DNA of 64,000 nucleotides, taken from the NCBI GenBank assembly GCA_008638375.1, contig VIRR01000568.1, forward strand, positions 124,001-188,000, in the 5' to 3' direction. The notes under the pieces were generated by a model. That model had not been told where the DNA came from and searched no databases. It was given only the letters and a program-made list of their open reading frames with translations. Positions 44,966-59,572 of the stretch are shown here, piece by piece (positions within the stretch are counted from its first letter, which is position 1; each line of letters begins with the position of its first letter). The stretch is from Nyssa sinensis (Eukaryota > Streptophyta > Magnoliopsida > Cornales > Nyssaceae). The translations under genes were made by a program, and so were the position numbers.

Positions 44966-46802
44966 ATGGATGAATATGGTGAATGTAGCACGCATTCACA
45001 TTCAACGGAGCCCTCCAGAACACAGACAGGGTTCAAATTATTCTAGTGAGTTAACATGTTGATTATGCTAAAATTAATTTTTAGTTATTAATAAACAATT
45101 GAATATTATGTTCAAACTTATTTTGGGTAACTATATCATTTTTCTTTTCAGTTCCGAACTAATCCAAGGGTTACAACAAAGTGCAATGGGTAATGACGTA
45201 AGAAGACAAATGACATCAGTGAGTGATAATTTATTTAGTAGAATTAGATGAGGAATCCAATGCATATTTATTATAGTTTTGTTACATTTGTCATGGTTTA
45301 TAGGTTGCACAATTGGGAGGACAGATGTGGAAAGATTTGAGCACAGAGGAAAAACAGTATTATAATTCCCGCGCAAAACAAGAAAGACAAATGCATCGAC
45401 AAATGATGCCTCCCACAGAGAATAAGACGTGCATACCGGTAAAAAAATTTATAACTAATTTATTTATTACAAATTATTATCTTGTTCTTATTATGATTGT
45501 TGTAATTGTATGTTATTCAGCCGGCATTTAGAACAAAATGCTCTCCCAGAATGGTCATGAAGTTGAAAGATGAGATCATTAACCAACCCCAGAAGGTGCA
45601 ACTAATTACTTCCATGGGGTTTGAGTCATTGTTGAATATTTCATGCCGTACGTTGAGGTTGTCATTTTTATCACACGTTATCGATCGTTTTGACCCAGAG
45701 AGTCAAATGCTTATAATTGATGGTGGCAACCCCGTACACATTACATCGGAGGATGTAGGTAAGGTTTTAGGTATCCCTTATACTGGCAAACGCATCCCTG
45801 AAGTAATTTCAAACAAGAAAATGGAGTTGTTGAAGTCTAGATTTCCCAATAGATCATTTCGTGAGTTGCACCGGCTCACGGTTGAGTATTTAGAGTCTCG
45901 TGAAGTCTTCATGCAGTCATATTTGTTGTATATATTGGGATGCTTTCTCTGTCCGACCATGAAGGATGAGGCTAGCTCACTGGTTCTCCCTGCAATATCT
46001 ATTGCCTCTAAGGCAAGAGAATATGATTGGGCAAGTTATGTTCTAAAATGGTTAGTAGACCAAGTAAAGAGTTACAAGAAGAAAATACTTCAGGGTGGGA
46101 CAAGTAGTGGGACTGGCGGTTGTTTGTTTTTTTTGATGGTATGTACAATACATTAATGTTTTGTATTATAATACATGCTTTAGTTGTAGTAAAATTTATA
46201 TATATAGCTGATTTTTATATGTTTTCAGATATTTTATCTCCGTCAATTGGGGTTTTACAACGTGGAAACAGATTCTATGATTGGGTGGACAGATAAGGTT
46301 GTTGACCAATGTATAGAAAAGGCGATGCAAACTATCCCAAGCTCACATATAAATAGGGGTGGTTCATCATCCTTTAGCGTACCAAGGTCACGTTCTACCC
46401 AACAGTTCCAAACCCCAGTGAGTATGGTACAATTTCATAACTATATTATACATTTTATTTAAATACAAATCATAACTAACAAGCTTGATTATATGGCAGG
46501 AGCTTAATTCTCTCTTCCAACAACTTCAAGACCAATTTAAAAGCACTATTTACCAACAACTTGTTTTGGTTGACCAACGTCTACAACCTTCAGAAGCAGG
46601 GCCATCATCTTCAATGCCCAATATGCCTGCAGCCAACTTTGAAGATGCTAGAGGTCGGGACTCTGAAGATGAAAGAAGTCCAGATTTGCAAGATATAGGA
46701 GGTCACGATTCTGAAAATGAAAGATGTCAAGATTTTCAGGACGTAGGAGGTCAAGATCTCGAAGATGAAAGAGTTCGAGATTTCTCAATTGAGGGAGGCT
46801 AA
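44966..46802 (+). CDS. HMG-box plus plant-mobile-domain-like protein, six exons
   Basis: A complete open gene model with GT-AG introns: exons 44966-45045, 45152-45218, 45304-45438, 45521-46138, 46229-46417 and 46500-46802. The first intron is phase 2, the rest phase 0; the protein is 463 residues. Residues about 21-80 form an HMG-box-like DNA-binding region (GFKLFYSELIQ, then LGGQMWKDLSTEEKQYYNSRAKQE). Residues about 107-300 resemble the DUF1985/plant mobile domain type region of TE-associated plant proteins (SMGFESLLNISCRTL, RFDPES, ITSEDVGKVLGIP). The C-terminus (about 405-463) has three acidic repeats of about 15 residues with (S/L)E(D/N)ER and QDxGG. It is probably nuclear. It lies inside the 12.4-kb element in plus orientation. 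No catalytic transposase residues are evident. Start chosen as the ATG opening exon 1; the exon chain is inferred by eye. Confidence 0.65.
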
Positions 46803-47054
46803 TTTTATGTGGTTAGTGCAGGACACAATCAATTTGATACGGAAGCAATTGGTTGTGCAATGGCTCACGCATGAGAAGAATTTGATAAAGCCGACACTCT
46901 AGAAAGTGGGAGGGTTTGATTTCTCACTTGATGCTATTTCCTCACAATTCTCATTTGATGGTGGTGTCTTATTTTTATATTGGTGGTGGTTTCTTTCAAC
47001 TGTTAGTTTTCCCTTTTCCACATAGTCTGATATAATAATTGGATGCTTCTGCAG

Positions 47055-47186
47055 GCAAGGCACCAGGGGTCATTCTTGTCAGAATTAAAGCAGGGATTGC
47101 TGCTGCCACAAAATGAGGCAGCGCAAGCTGGGACCCGGTACAACGTACCTTTGATAAATCCCCTTGTTCTTTATGTTGGAATGCAG
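47055..47186 (+). pseudogene. NOT1: Captured exon of CCR4-NOT scaffold subunit NOT1
   Basis: A 132-bp, 44-codon exon with intact acceptor (CTTCTGCAG) and donor (CAG|GTAAGG). It encodes ARHQGSFLSELKQ, then NEAAQAGTRYNVP and LVLYVGMQ, a highly conserved segment of the C-terminal part of plant CNOT1/NOT1, the scaffold of the mRNA deadenylase complex. No adjoining NOT1 exons are visible on either side, so it is an isolated captured fragment. It is open without stops, and a few residues (Gly, Pro) look different from the usual consensus. Confidence 0.75.
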
Positions 47187-49076
47187 GTAAGGCTTTTTAT
47201 TTCCCTTGTAGATTCTACTGCACTCTGTTCACTGAGGTTCCATGTTCATTGCTTTTCAACTTATGTATGTGGAAGAATATATCTATAATGTTGCCCTCCT
47301 ATCACATTTGCATTTGCAAAGTACCAATTGCATCCTTTGGCTAATCGGAAAAGGAAAAAGAAAAAAAATAAAACATGTACCAATTGCATCTGAATTATTC
47401 GGTTGTTTGTTTTTTCGTTTTTTGGGGACAAACTTTTGGGAAAGTATTTGAATTAATGATTAATGGAGGTGTAATTTTCATAGTGTAGATCTGCATTTAC
47501 AATAATAAACAGCTCTGTTACAACTAAAATATAGGTCACAACTTACAAGGGCATTTGAAATAAACCTGTAACTTTTAAGGAAAATTAAAGCTAAAACTAA
47601 AGAAAAAATCAACGTTGACTTCAAAAAATAAATCAACCCAAATTGGCAATAACCCCATGTTACAATTTTGTCACAAAATTATGTTCGTAGTTTCATGGAT
47701 TGGTTGTTCATTAATTTTGATGTAGCGGACCTGCTTTATACAAGAAACTACAATTCGTATTCACATGAATTGTGATTGATTCATTGTGGAAAAGTAAAGC
47801 ATGGTAACATAGACCCAACACATTACAATTAGTAAGGTCCAAACAGCCCCTTGGTGCACTCATACTCATAACTATATATCCTTTGGTAAGCACATTATAA
47901 TGCATACAACATCAATAAAAGAAAGAGAAGAGGAAAAGTGCAAAGGGTATCATGGTTAGAACCTCAATTCCAGTTAGGTTGGCACGAAGATGCTCAAATA
48001 ATTACTCAAATATCAGCAGCCGCAACCCCAAGAAGAACAGTCGGCAAGTTACCAACTGAAACTATAACAAAGAAGAAATTAGATGAACACAATATCCCAA
48101 TAAAAAAACAACAACGTTATCAAAAAATGAGCCCAATAATCCTGTAAAATAAGAGAAGTTTTTTCTCTCAAGCTTTTCATAGGCCAAGAAAAACTACTCA
48201 GAGTCTTGTAGTTGATCAATGTGTAAACAAGATTCTAAACTCACAGAAGGCTGATTGTAAAATGAAGATATTACATAGTTATATTTATACATTTTTCTCA
48301 AAGAATACAGGTTGCTCAAAGAATTAAGCACTAGAGATTTAAGTTTTACCTTGAAATAGGCTTAAATCAAAGTAAAACTTAATTTTTGTTCTCTGAAATA
48401 TTCATCACTCTTTGGAATTTAGAAGTTCTGAACAACCATCTTTGCATGATCTGAAAGGTTTTTTCGACTTTTTAATGTCTGACAATGCACAAAAATAATG
48501 AAATTCAATCAATTTCCTATAATTGAAGTGGTGTATTGCACATGGTTTCCAAAAACAAACGTTTCCACAAATTAACTCATTTGAAACAAACACCCAAATT
48601 CATTCTAATAGACCTTACTAAAAAGGGCTCTGGTCAATCATCATAAAAGAAATAAAAATTAAACCAGACCAAGCCACCTGCAAGGAGACAAACATTCAAT
48701 TCCAAGCCACACCTATAGTCCGACCACTACAGAGCATTTCGATTCCACCGAAATTCTCTCTCTAAAACAGGTCATTCGAATTCTATATAAAAATTTCAAT
48801 GCCGGATGACATGCCATGGATAGAAAAGGAAAGAAAGGAAGGAAGATGTGTGAAATAGAGTAGTTACAAAGAGAAAGAAAAGAATGGGTTGAGAGAGAGA
48901 ATTAGAGAGAGAAAAGGCGCACATAACATCAGTTGTTAGCTGCGACCCATTTCCTGAATGAATAGTATTTATTTTGCTCTGTTTCTGGAGCATGATTTTA
49001 TTAGAACAGCTATGAAAAACCAATTTTTAAGGTTGTTTTTCATGGCAAATGTGCTAATGTTATGTTTCATCTGCAA
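47187..49076. other. Element interior, no gene
   Basis: AT-rich. 47840-47900 repeats the sequence near 43800-43850 (CTCATACTCATAACTATATATCC). No coding exon recognised; 48820-48920 is GA-rich. Confidence 0.45.
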
Positions 49077-49229
49077 AAGGTAAAGAAAGTATCTCAAAAG
49101 TTGGAGATCCTGAAATGAGAAGAGATGGACTGAGAGTGGCCTTCGAAGCTTGGAACTTCTGCAATGAAGTTGGCAAGAAAACCCCTAGAATGGGGAGTCC
49201 AAGAGCTGCCGATTGTTTTGATCTCTCAA
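49077..49229 (+). pseudogene. Captured exon of an unrecognised host gene
   Basis: Open frame ...SKVGDPEMRRDGLRVAFEAW then NFCNEVGKKTPRMGSPRAAD and CFDLSS, ending near a donor-like A|GTAAGC (about 49229). The composition and tidy reading frame look like real coding sequence, and a homologous family surely exists, but I cannot name it. The antisense open frame of similar span is a shadow. No neighbouring exon was found. Confidence 0.5.
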
Positions 49230-50418
49230 GTAAGCTCAACCACACAACCAAATAAACATTGAGTCAATAACAAGAGTGGGTCTCTCTCTTATTAATTTTT
49301 TTTTATCTTTTTTCCCATTTTCTTTTGCTTTCCCTTTGTTATTCTAAATATATATAATTTCAATGATTATTTATAAATGATCACAATGCTTCCCAGTTCT
49401 TGGAAACATAAAAGAATATTAGTTTTTTATTTGTTTGAACAATGTTCTATAAGCTTGACCTTTACTTCCTAATTATGCCTAAAAAATTATTAAAAAAAAA
49501 AAAAGAAGAAGAAGTTACATTCCGACTTTTTTATGAAACCCTTTTTGTTTTATTGTTCCTCTTCTCTCTTGTTCTTTCTACTATTTTTGTTCTCTTCTAA
49601 TTAAATCAGCAAGACAATAACAAAATAGAGATATATGTGCAAAGCAGGCATTCGAAAATGGAAAAAAGGAGCGCCATTTTTGGTCAGGCAACATGGGAAA
49701 AGAACAAAGAAACACTGTTTTACGGTTACCCCTTGCAGTAAAGGTGGATCATTCAATAAATGTCCAACACAGCAGCTAAAAATTTCTTCCACTCTTAAAA
49801 CTCCTAGGATAGTGTAGATTATATTCCATTCAAGGAAAATGAATCATTTTGGAAAAGATACATGTGCACCCATCAAGACCAGGAAACTTGTAGAAAGCTA
49901 ATAGTTGCAAAACTAATCAAAATCATTCAGCATGCTAGAAAAAAGTAACCTTCGCTAATAATCAATCACCTATAAAATATAATTCAACCCCACCATTCAC
50001 CCAAAAATTTGATCTATAAATTTTTAGTGAAAAGAATCAATAATACAATACCTATTCATTCCAACATTTGCCATCCAATACCATCACCATTCGAATACAC
50101 TTATCAATCAAAATCTACTAAGAAAAACAAACATAACTCAAATTCATACACAGATATACATAAAATAAAGTCTGTGTACATATATATAGTGTAATTACAT
50201 GGAGAGAGAGATGAGCTTACCACCAGCAGATCCGAGCACTTGAATCTTCTCCCCCTCCGCTGAACAAGAAAGTGATGAGAGACCGTGCTAATGTAGAGAG
50301 AGAAAGAAATAGAGATTCAAACGAGGAAATGACAGAGGAGAGAAGAAGAAGAGAGAGAAAGAAACAGAAAAAGAGAGAGATATTTGGGTTTATGGTATGG
50401 GCGGGAAGAGAAAAGAGG
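49230..50418 (-). other. Element right arm with an inward-facing 5' exon-like segment
   Basis: 49230-50200 is AT-rich with no gene seen. On the minus strand, 50419-50219 is leader-like (CT-rich, then GCGGAGGGGGAGAAG) and ends at a donor GCTGGTG|GTAAGC, a promoter/5' exon pointing into the element, mirroring 38231-38581 on the left. Confidence 0.4.
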
Positions 50419-50550
50419 ATGGAGAAAATGCGGGAAAGAGAAAGTCTGCTGATGTACAGAAAAATTTTCTTTTAAGCCTGCTGATGTGGCCAAGCCACAT
50501 CAGCAGGTAAAATGTTTTGGTAGACAAAAATGGTAACGAAAGCATTATTG
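50419..50550 (-). repeat. Right terminal inverted repeat with internal hairpin
   Basis: Inverted match to 38087-38230. Hairpin 50477-50507 with the same 14-bp arms and a 3-base loop. Confidence 0.8.
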
Positions 50551-51600
50551 ATTAAAACAATTAAAATATGTAAGAAAGAGGCGCATGTCAGAGCCTTGGC
50601 AGTTCCTCTGCTTCCTTGCTCATTGTTCTTTTGATGCATCCGCATTTTAATTTGGCCATATCAGGAGGAGCAATGGGGACTCACCAGATTCTCCTTTAGT
50701 TGGAGTAATGGCATGAGTCGGCCGAGTCAAGTATTAGATTAGTCGAGCTTGACTTGTTCGAATTTTAAATTATATTTAAATTAAATTTATTAATTTTTTA
50801 AATTAATTCCAAATGAGTATTTAATTGATTTAATTATAAATTAAGTTTAAAAAATTTATTTTTTATATAATATTAGATAATTTTTTAATTTTTTAAATTA
50901 AATTTCACAGATTAATAAATTTCAAAATATATATAAGTTTGATTTATTTATTCCGTAAGTTAATTTTTTTGAATGAATTCTTAGTCAAGTTGAGAATAAA
51001 TCAAGTTTTAATAACTTTTTTTTATATATAATGATAAAAATAAATAAATTAAATTTATTATCAATTATGTAAAGAATAGGCACTCTTAAGTCAGAGTCCG
51101 ATTAACAGAATTCTATTAAGAATATCAAAAATGGTGTCTCCTGTGATGGAGAGTCATGATTCTAATATGGCACAAGAACAAGGATGCAGGGGATTATTAA
51201 TCCCGAACAAAACAGGGAGAATCAAAACGTTCGCACTAGGGTCAGACCCTGGGACAAAACGCGTGTGCAATCGAGAAGGGCAATAGGCACTTAAACTCCA
51301 GGTGTCAATACCTGATTGGGTTTTCTGATGGCTTGGAAGTTTAGCATTTTATGTTGTTGACAGCTAGATTCTGGTAGTGGCCGATGTTAGCATTGTTCGT
51401 ATGAGATTAAAGCCAACCAGACCGTGTGATTTTTTTTTTGTCTTCACTTGAGTGATAACGGACGGTGATACGTCAGCAATGACGCGAAGTTTTCCACGTG
51501 AAACAGCGGCTCGTCACCGTAGCTGGTGCGTTCTCTGTGGGCCCCCATGTATACGTGGAGTCTAAAAAAGGGCAGTCGAGTAAAATTCAACATGAAATGT
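50551..51600. other. Unassigned intergenic DNA
   Basis: AT-rich to about 51060, GC-richer at 51430-51570 (ACGTCAGCAATGACGC, ACGTGAAACAGCGG). No gene, TIR or duplication was identified; may contain old transposon debris. Confidence 0.4.
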
Positions 51601-53754
51601 AATTAATTAATTTTAATTGATAAAAGTTTAATCATTATTTACTTATATTTCTTTTTAAGTATTTTATTTTTGAAATATTCCTAAGAGATTTGTTTAGCAT
51701 TCGAAATACGACAACAAAGATACATGCTATATTTGGTAACAAGAAGTAAATGCCATGTTTTTTTTTTTTTATGTTATTCAAACTATAACTACAATTATTT
51801 CCCAACTCAATTTATATACATGTTCCTTAAATTATATTCATTGGGTTCTTTAATTATTTATCATCATAAAAAAATTAGTGTTATTTAAATAGTGTTAAAA
51901 AACTTACATTTAGAAATGATAATTTGACTTATTTTGTCAGAGATTTATTATGTCCTTAATGAGACCGATATAGAGTATCATAGACAGAATTGGAATAAGT
52001 TTTTTAAAACCCATTCAAGTTTGGAGCAGGATCGAGAGATGGTCAGCCTCATCTTGTTCCGTTTATATATTAAAATTTTTTAATCTCTAAAATATATTAT
52101 TTTTATCAATAAATCATACTAAATAAAATAATTTTTAAATTTCTTATACTAAACTTTTAATATTTTTCTTTAGTGTTGATTATTTTTTATAATAAAATTT
52201 AATTTATTTAACAAAAAATAAGTTATAACTTCTTTATAAAAAAATTAGAATTCAAGACGAAAAATATAAATAAAATTGAAATAAGAATAAATTACTAAAT
52301 AAGATGAGATGAGAGCCAAGAAATATAAATGAGATTAAGAAAAAAGCATGGTCCCATTACTATTCGCAATTCTTACACGCATCTACAGTGTTGTTAGATC
52401 CAACATGGAGGCATTCGTTTAGTCCTAATGGGCCCATTAGTAAGGCATAAGGGCTTAAGTCCTTAAACTAGTTTTGCCAAAGCCTCAGGCTATTGCCATC
52501 CTATTCACAGCCCAAATCTAGCTCACTAATTACAACAAGGCTACATTTGTGGCCTGTTGTCAGTGGGATATGCTTTTCACATCATTATTGATAGACTAAT
52601 GATATATTATCCAAACTTTTGAGTTCATAAAGTATTGCTCAAATTATATGTCAGTCTCTCAATAATTATCCATTACTTAGGTGATATGATAACTAATCGC
52701 CTAAGGCTAATCACATCAATTAGATAATATTTTTTTTATCCAAATCTTACATATAATTATTTAATGATTTTTTTGGGTTATAGTTTCAACAATCATATGA
52801 ACAATTACGTCTATAATAATGTATTATACATATATATATATGATTTATCATCTAATTATTAAAATTATTAAAACCTATTCATCTAATAATATCTCAAATC
52901 TTACGCGATGCGAGATTACTTATATTAACAAAAAAGTATACATAACATAAATAAAGTTTTAAATACTATGTGTATCTATGAGACTATTTAGACAATATCT
53001 TTTGAACCAAGATTTCAAACAATATAACACTACTCTAATATAAAAGCACATTTGATTTCTTTGCCCAAGGAAAAGCCAAATTTTTATCAGTATCCAATTT
53101 TTCAAGGAAAAAGTCCAAGTCAACCATTTATGTACATTAATGAAATTATAATTATCCAATTTATTGTATGTGGACTAGAACAACAAAACAAAGAAAGATC
53201 AATTCAAATTCATATATATCATTTCGCAGTGTAATATTGATTTTTTTAATAAAATAAAATAAATACTGTATTATTCAAGATTGAAATTCAAAAAATACTG
53301 TTTATATAATGTGATAGTCTCTCATTAACCATCCATCATGCAATTAATGTGATCAACCACTAAATGTTATCAAATCATTTAGTTTGTCCCTGAGTCTAAT
53401 TCATCAGGATCAATAAATACGAGCTCATGTTTTTAGATCAATTTTTTTTTTGTTGCTCTCAAGAAGAAAATCAAAGAAGTGAAATGAAATACGAGTGTCT
53501 AATTTATTATAAATCAATACTTATCGCCAAACTAGGTTAAGGGACATCTACTTATCTAAATAACAGTCTTAACTACAATTTATCATATATGTAATGCATA
53601 TTTATTTATTTTTATTAGTCACATGATATTCACGTGATTACATAAGTGACAGACAAAACCAGATAAGAGAAGATTTCTCTTATCTAATTTGGAATCACTA
53701 TTTTTATTATACCTAGACTAGAGCAACAAAACAAAGAAAGATTAATTCAAAAAT
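51601..53754. other. Chitinase E 3' flank, duplicate of the B flank
   Basis: Collinear with 5150-7295; almost identical from about 52510 onward and more divergent before that. No gene supported. Confidence 0.7.
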
Positions 53755-57239
<3,485 letters not shown>

Positions 57240-57541
57240 TAAAGGTGTCAATCGGGCAGGGCCGCACGGGCACAACATGTTAAGAAGCGGCACGACACGA
57301 TACAGCAGTTGGTGGGCCAAGCACGGCACAACACAACATGATGGGTCGGGCCGGCATTCCCAAACCCGAGGCCTGGCACAACCCATTGGCCCTTTAGGCA
57401 CGGCACGGCCCACTTGGCCCATCTCAGTCCAACTGCAATTCCCTCCCCTTTTTTGATTTTAAAAGCATTCTTTTATCATTTTGCCCCTCCAACAACCATA
57501 TTAATGGTTAGTTTAAGGGACATTTTTAGAAAGTTGGTTAA

Positions 57542-58072
57542 TGATGCTGCATTTTTCTGACTTGCCGAGACTCTGTTCCTCGTCAATATGAACTCTGCAA
57601 AAAGGGAGTTAGAGGGCCGCCGGGATGGCTCGGCCGTAGCCACTCCGATGAGGAAGTTAGTCCAGAGTCAGTAAATACTGAGAAAAACATAATAATGGAT
57701 CCCCTTAAGCGTACCTTAGTCACTGTGTTTATAGGCTGGTTGTCTGCCAAAGTGGGTAGGAGTTGGTACTGTGAAATTTGGGATTCACTGTTGTCCGGAG
57801 ATGACAGTTTTCATATTTTATTTTCCACACTACGAGGTTTGTAGTACACACCTCTGGATGCTTGGCTCTACGAATTCTGCCAGATTTAGATGCCTGGCTC
57901 TGCTAGCTCTAGGTGCCTGGCTCTGTACACACCTCTGGAGGCCGACCTCTGGATGCCTGGCTCTGCTAACTCTACCAGATCTGGATGCCTGGCTCTGTAA
58001 GAGCAAGCTCTAGCGAGCTCAGCTCTGTACAAGTGTCGTGTCCATAGTGGTGGGATATTTTTTGGCGTATCA
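57542..58072 (-). mobile_element. Minus-strand LTR nested in the hAT remnant
   Basis: Plus strand TGATGCTGC to GGCGTATCA (TG...CA), 531 bp. On the minus strand it has a TATA box CCTATAAAC (57727-57735) and, downstream, CTCATCGGAGTGGC-type R/U5 sequence. A C-run (G-run on the minus strand) directly to its right (58079-58087) looks like a polypurine tract, making it a 3' LTR of an element extending right. 57855-58020 contains degenerate repeats of GGATGCCTGGCTCTG. A target duplication was not found. Confidence 0.55.
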
Positions 58073-58169
58073 GATACTCCCCCCCCGAGCCTTAGTTCTG
58101 TGGGATCCGTGCAGAACTGAGGTTAAGATTTCTGAAGAGTCATGCTTACTTGATGATTCATAATATACC

Positions 58170-59222
58170 GACCTATGGGTCTGTGCATTAAATTGGGACC
58201 ATGCCAATAGCAATTGGCTTGTAGGGGTCTTTTGAAATGGATCAGGTATGGAGACATGTGCATTGAATTGAGACCATGCCTACAACACTCTTGCTCGTAG
58301 GGGCCTTTTTAAATAGAGCAGATCTGGAGACCTGTGCATTGAATTGAGACTATGCCTACAACACTCTTACTCGTAGGGGCCTTTTTAAATAGACCAGGTC
58401 TGGAGACCTGTGCATTGAGTTTCGATCGTGCTTACAGCACTCTTGCTCGTAGGGGCTTTTTTAAACAAACCATGTCTGGAGACCTGTGCATTGAGTTGAG
58501 ACCATGCCTACAACACTCTTGCTCGTAGGGGCCTTTTAAATGAACCAGGTCTGGAGACCTGTGCATTGAGTTAAGACCATGCCTACAACACTTTTGCTCG
58601 TAAGGGCCTTTTTAAACGAACCAGGTTTGGAGACCTATGCATTGAGTTGAGACCATGCCTACAGCACTCTTGCTCGTAGGGGCCTTCTTAAATGGACTAG
58701 GTCTGGAGACTTGTGCATTGAGTTGAGACCATGCCTACAACACTCTTGCTCGTAGGGGTTTTTTTAAATGGATCAGGTCTGGAGACCAGTGTATTGAGTT
58801 GAGACCATGCCTACGACACTTTTGCTCGTAGGGGCCTTCTTAAATGGACCAGGTCTGGAGACTTGTGCATTGAGTTAAGACCATACCTACAACACTCTTG
58901 CTCGTAGGGGCCTTTTTAAATGGATCAGGTCTGGAGACCTGTGCATTGAGTTGAGACCATGCCTACAGCACTCTTGCTCGTAGGGGTCCTTTTAAATGGA
59001 CCAGGTCTGGAAACCTGTGCATTGAGTTGAGACCATGCCTACAGCACTTTTGCTCATAAAGGCACTTTTAAATGGACCAGGTCTGGAGACCTGTGCATTA
59101 AGTTGAGACCATGCCTACAGCACTCTTACTCGTAGGGGTCCTTTTAAATGGACCAGGTCTGGAGACCTGTGCATTGAGTTGAGACCATGCCTACAACATT
59201 CTTGCTCGTAGGGGCCTTAGTT
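58170..59222. repeat. Tandem array, about 14 copies of a 76-bp repeat
   Basis: Unit pattern: CATTGAGTTGAGACCATGCC, then TACAACACTCTTGCTCGTAG, then GGGCC, a T-run, AAATGGACCAGG and TCTGGAGACCTGTG. Most copies are 75-77 bp; the first (from about 58188) and last are the most divergent, typical of array edges. Not coding. It lies between two LTR-like segments, so it probably belongs to a retrotransposon's non-coding region. Confidence 0.93.
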
Positions 59223-59518
59223 AGAATGATCCCATGATAATCTGAAGCAGTGGCGACACGTAACCACCGAAAGCTTGGCTATAAATACACTGTTTGGTCC
59301 CCAATCTCTCTCAACTCAATCCTCTTCAGTTTACAGCATCTAATTGGAGTGAGCAGAGTTTTGGAAGTGCCAAAACGAGGAAGAAAACCAGCGTCTCCTA
59401 ACGTGAGCAGCACCAATGGCTGGAGATACTGTTCTTGATCAATACAGTTTTTATTACGATTCCTTCAAGTATTTATTCCGCATTACAGAATCGTATTTAT
59501 GCTTTCAAACATAACTTC
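59223..59518 (+). mobile_element. LTR-like end with promoter elements
   Basis: A TATA box GGCTATAAATAC (about 59277-59288), a CT-rich start region (ATCTCTCTCAACTC), then T-rich sequence (TTTTTATTACGATTCC) up to the hAT interior at about 59519. The layout resembles U3-R-U5 of an LTR on the plus strand. The left boundary is unresolved and may include the 76-bp array as U3. Confidence 0.45.
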
Positions 59519-59572
59519 ATGATTCAAATATGTCGACTGAAACAGACCGAACCGACTCGTTTGACACTTCTA

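Larger units (their letters stand above)
38087..50550. mobile_element. Putative 12.4-kb Mutator-like (Pack-MULE type) element
   Basis: Bounded by long terminal inverted repeats. The left end begins CAATAATGCTATACATACC, and the right end, reverse complemented, begins CAATAATGCTTTCGTTACC. Both continue through ACCAAAA, TTTTACCTGCTGATGTGGC, a hairpin, AGGCTTAAAAGAAAA and TTTCTGTAC, about 100 bp of clear match and weaker match to about 140 bp. The interior carries gene pieces with splice signals from several sources and internal duplications. No transposase was found. The superfamily is inferred from long TIRs and gene capture; a clear 9-bp target duplication was not resolved. An alternative is two unrelated insertions of the same short element in opposite orientation. 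Confidence 0.6.
57240..59572. mobile_element. hAT remnant (unit F) with nested insertions
   Basis: Left terminus TAAAGGTGTCAA with subterminal GGGC/GCACGG repeats (57240-57541); right terminus ...TTTGACACTTCTA at 59572. Flanks GATTTTAC (57232-57239) and AATTTTAC (59573-59580) match at 7 of 8 bases, and the right flank equals those in units A and C. The hAT interior with transposase is absent; most of the span is retrotransposon-derived DNA. Confidence 0.7.

Noticed and set aside
58170..59222. Possible CRISPR-like repeat-spacer array
   Set aside because: The whole 76-bp unit is repeated with no unique spacers, and the DNA is plant nuclear; it is an ordinary tandem repeat.
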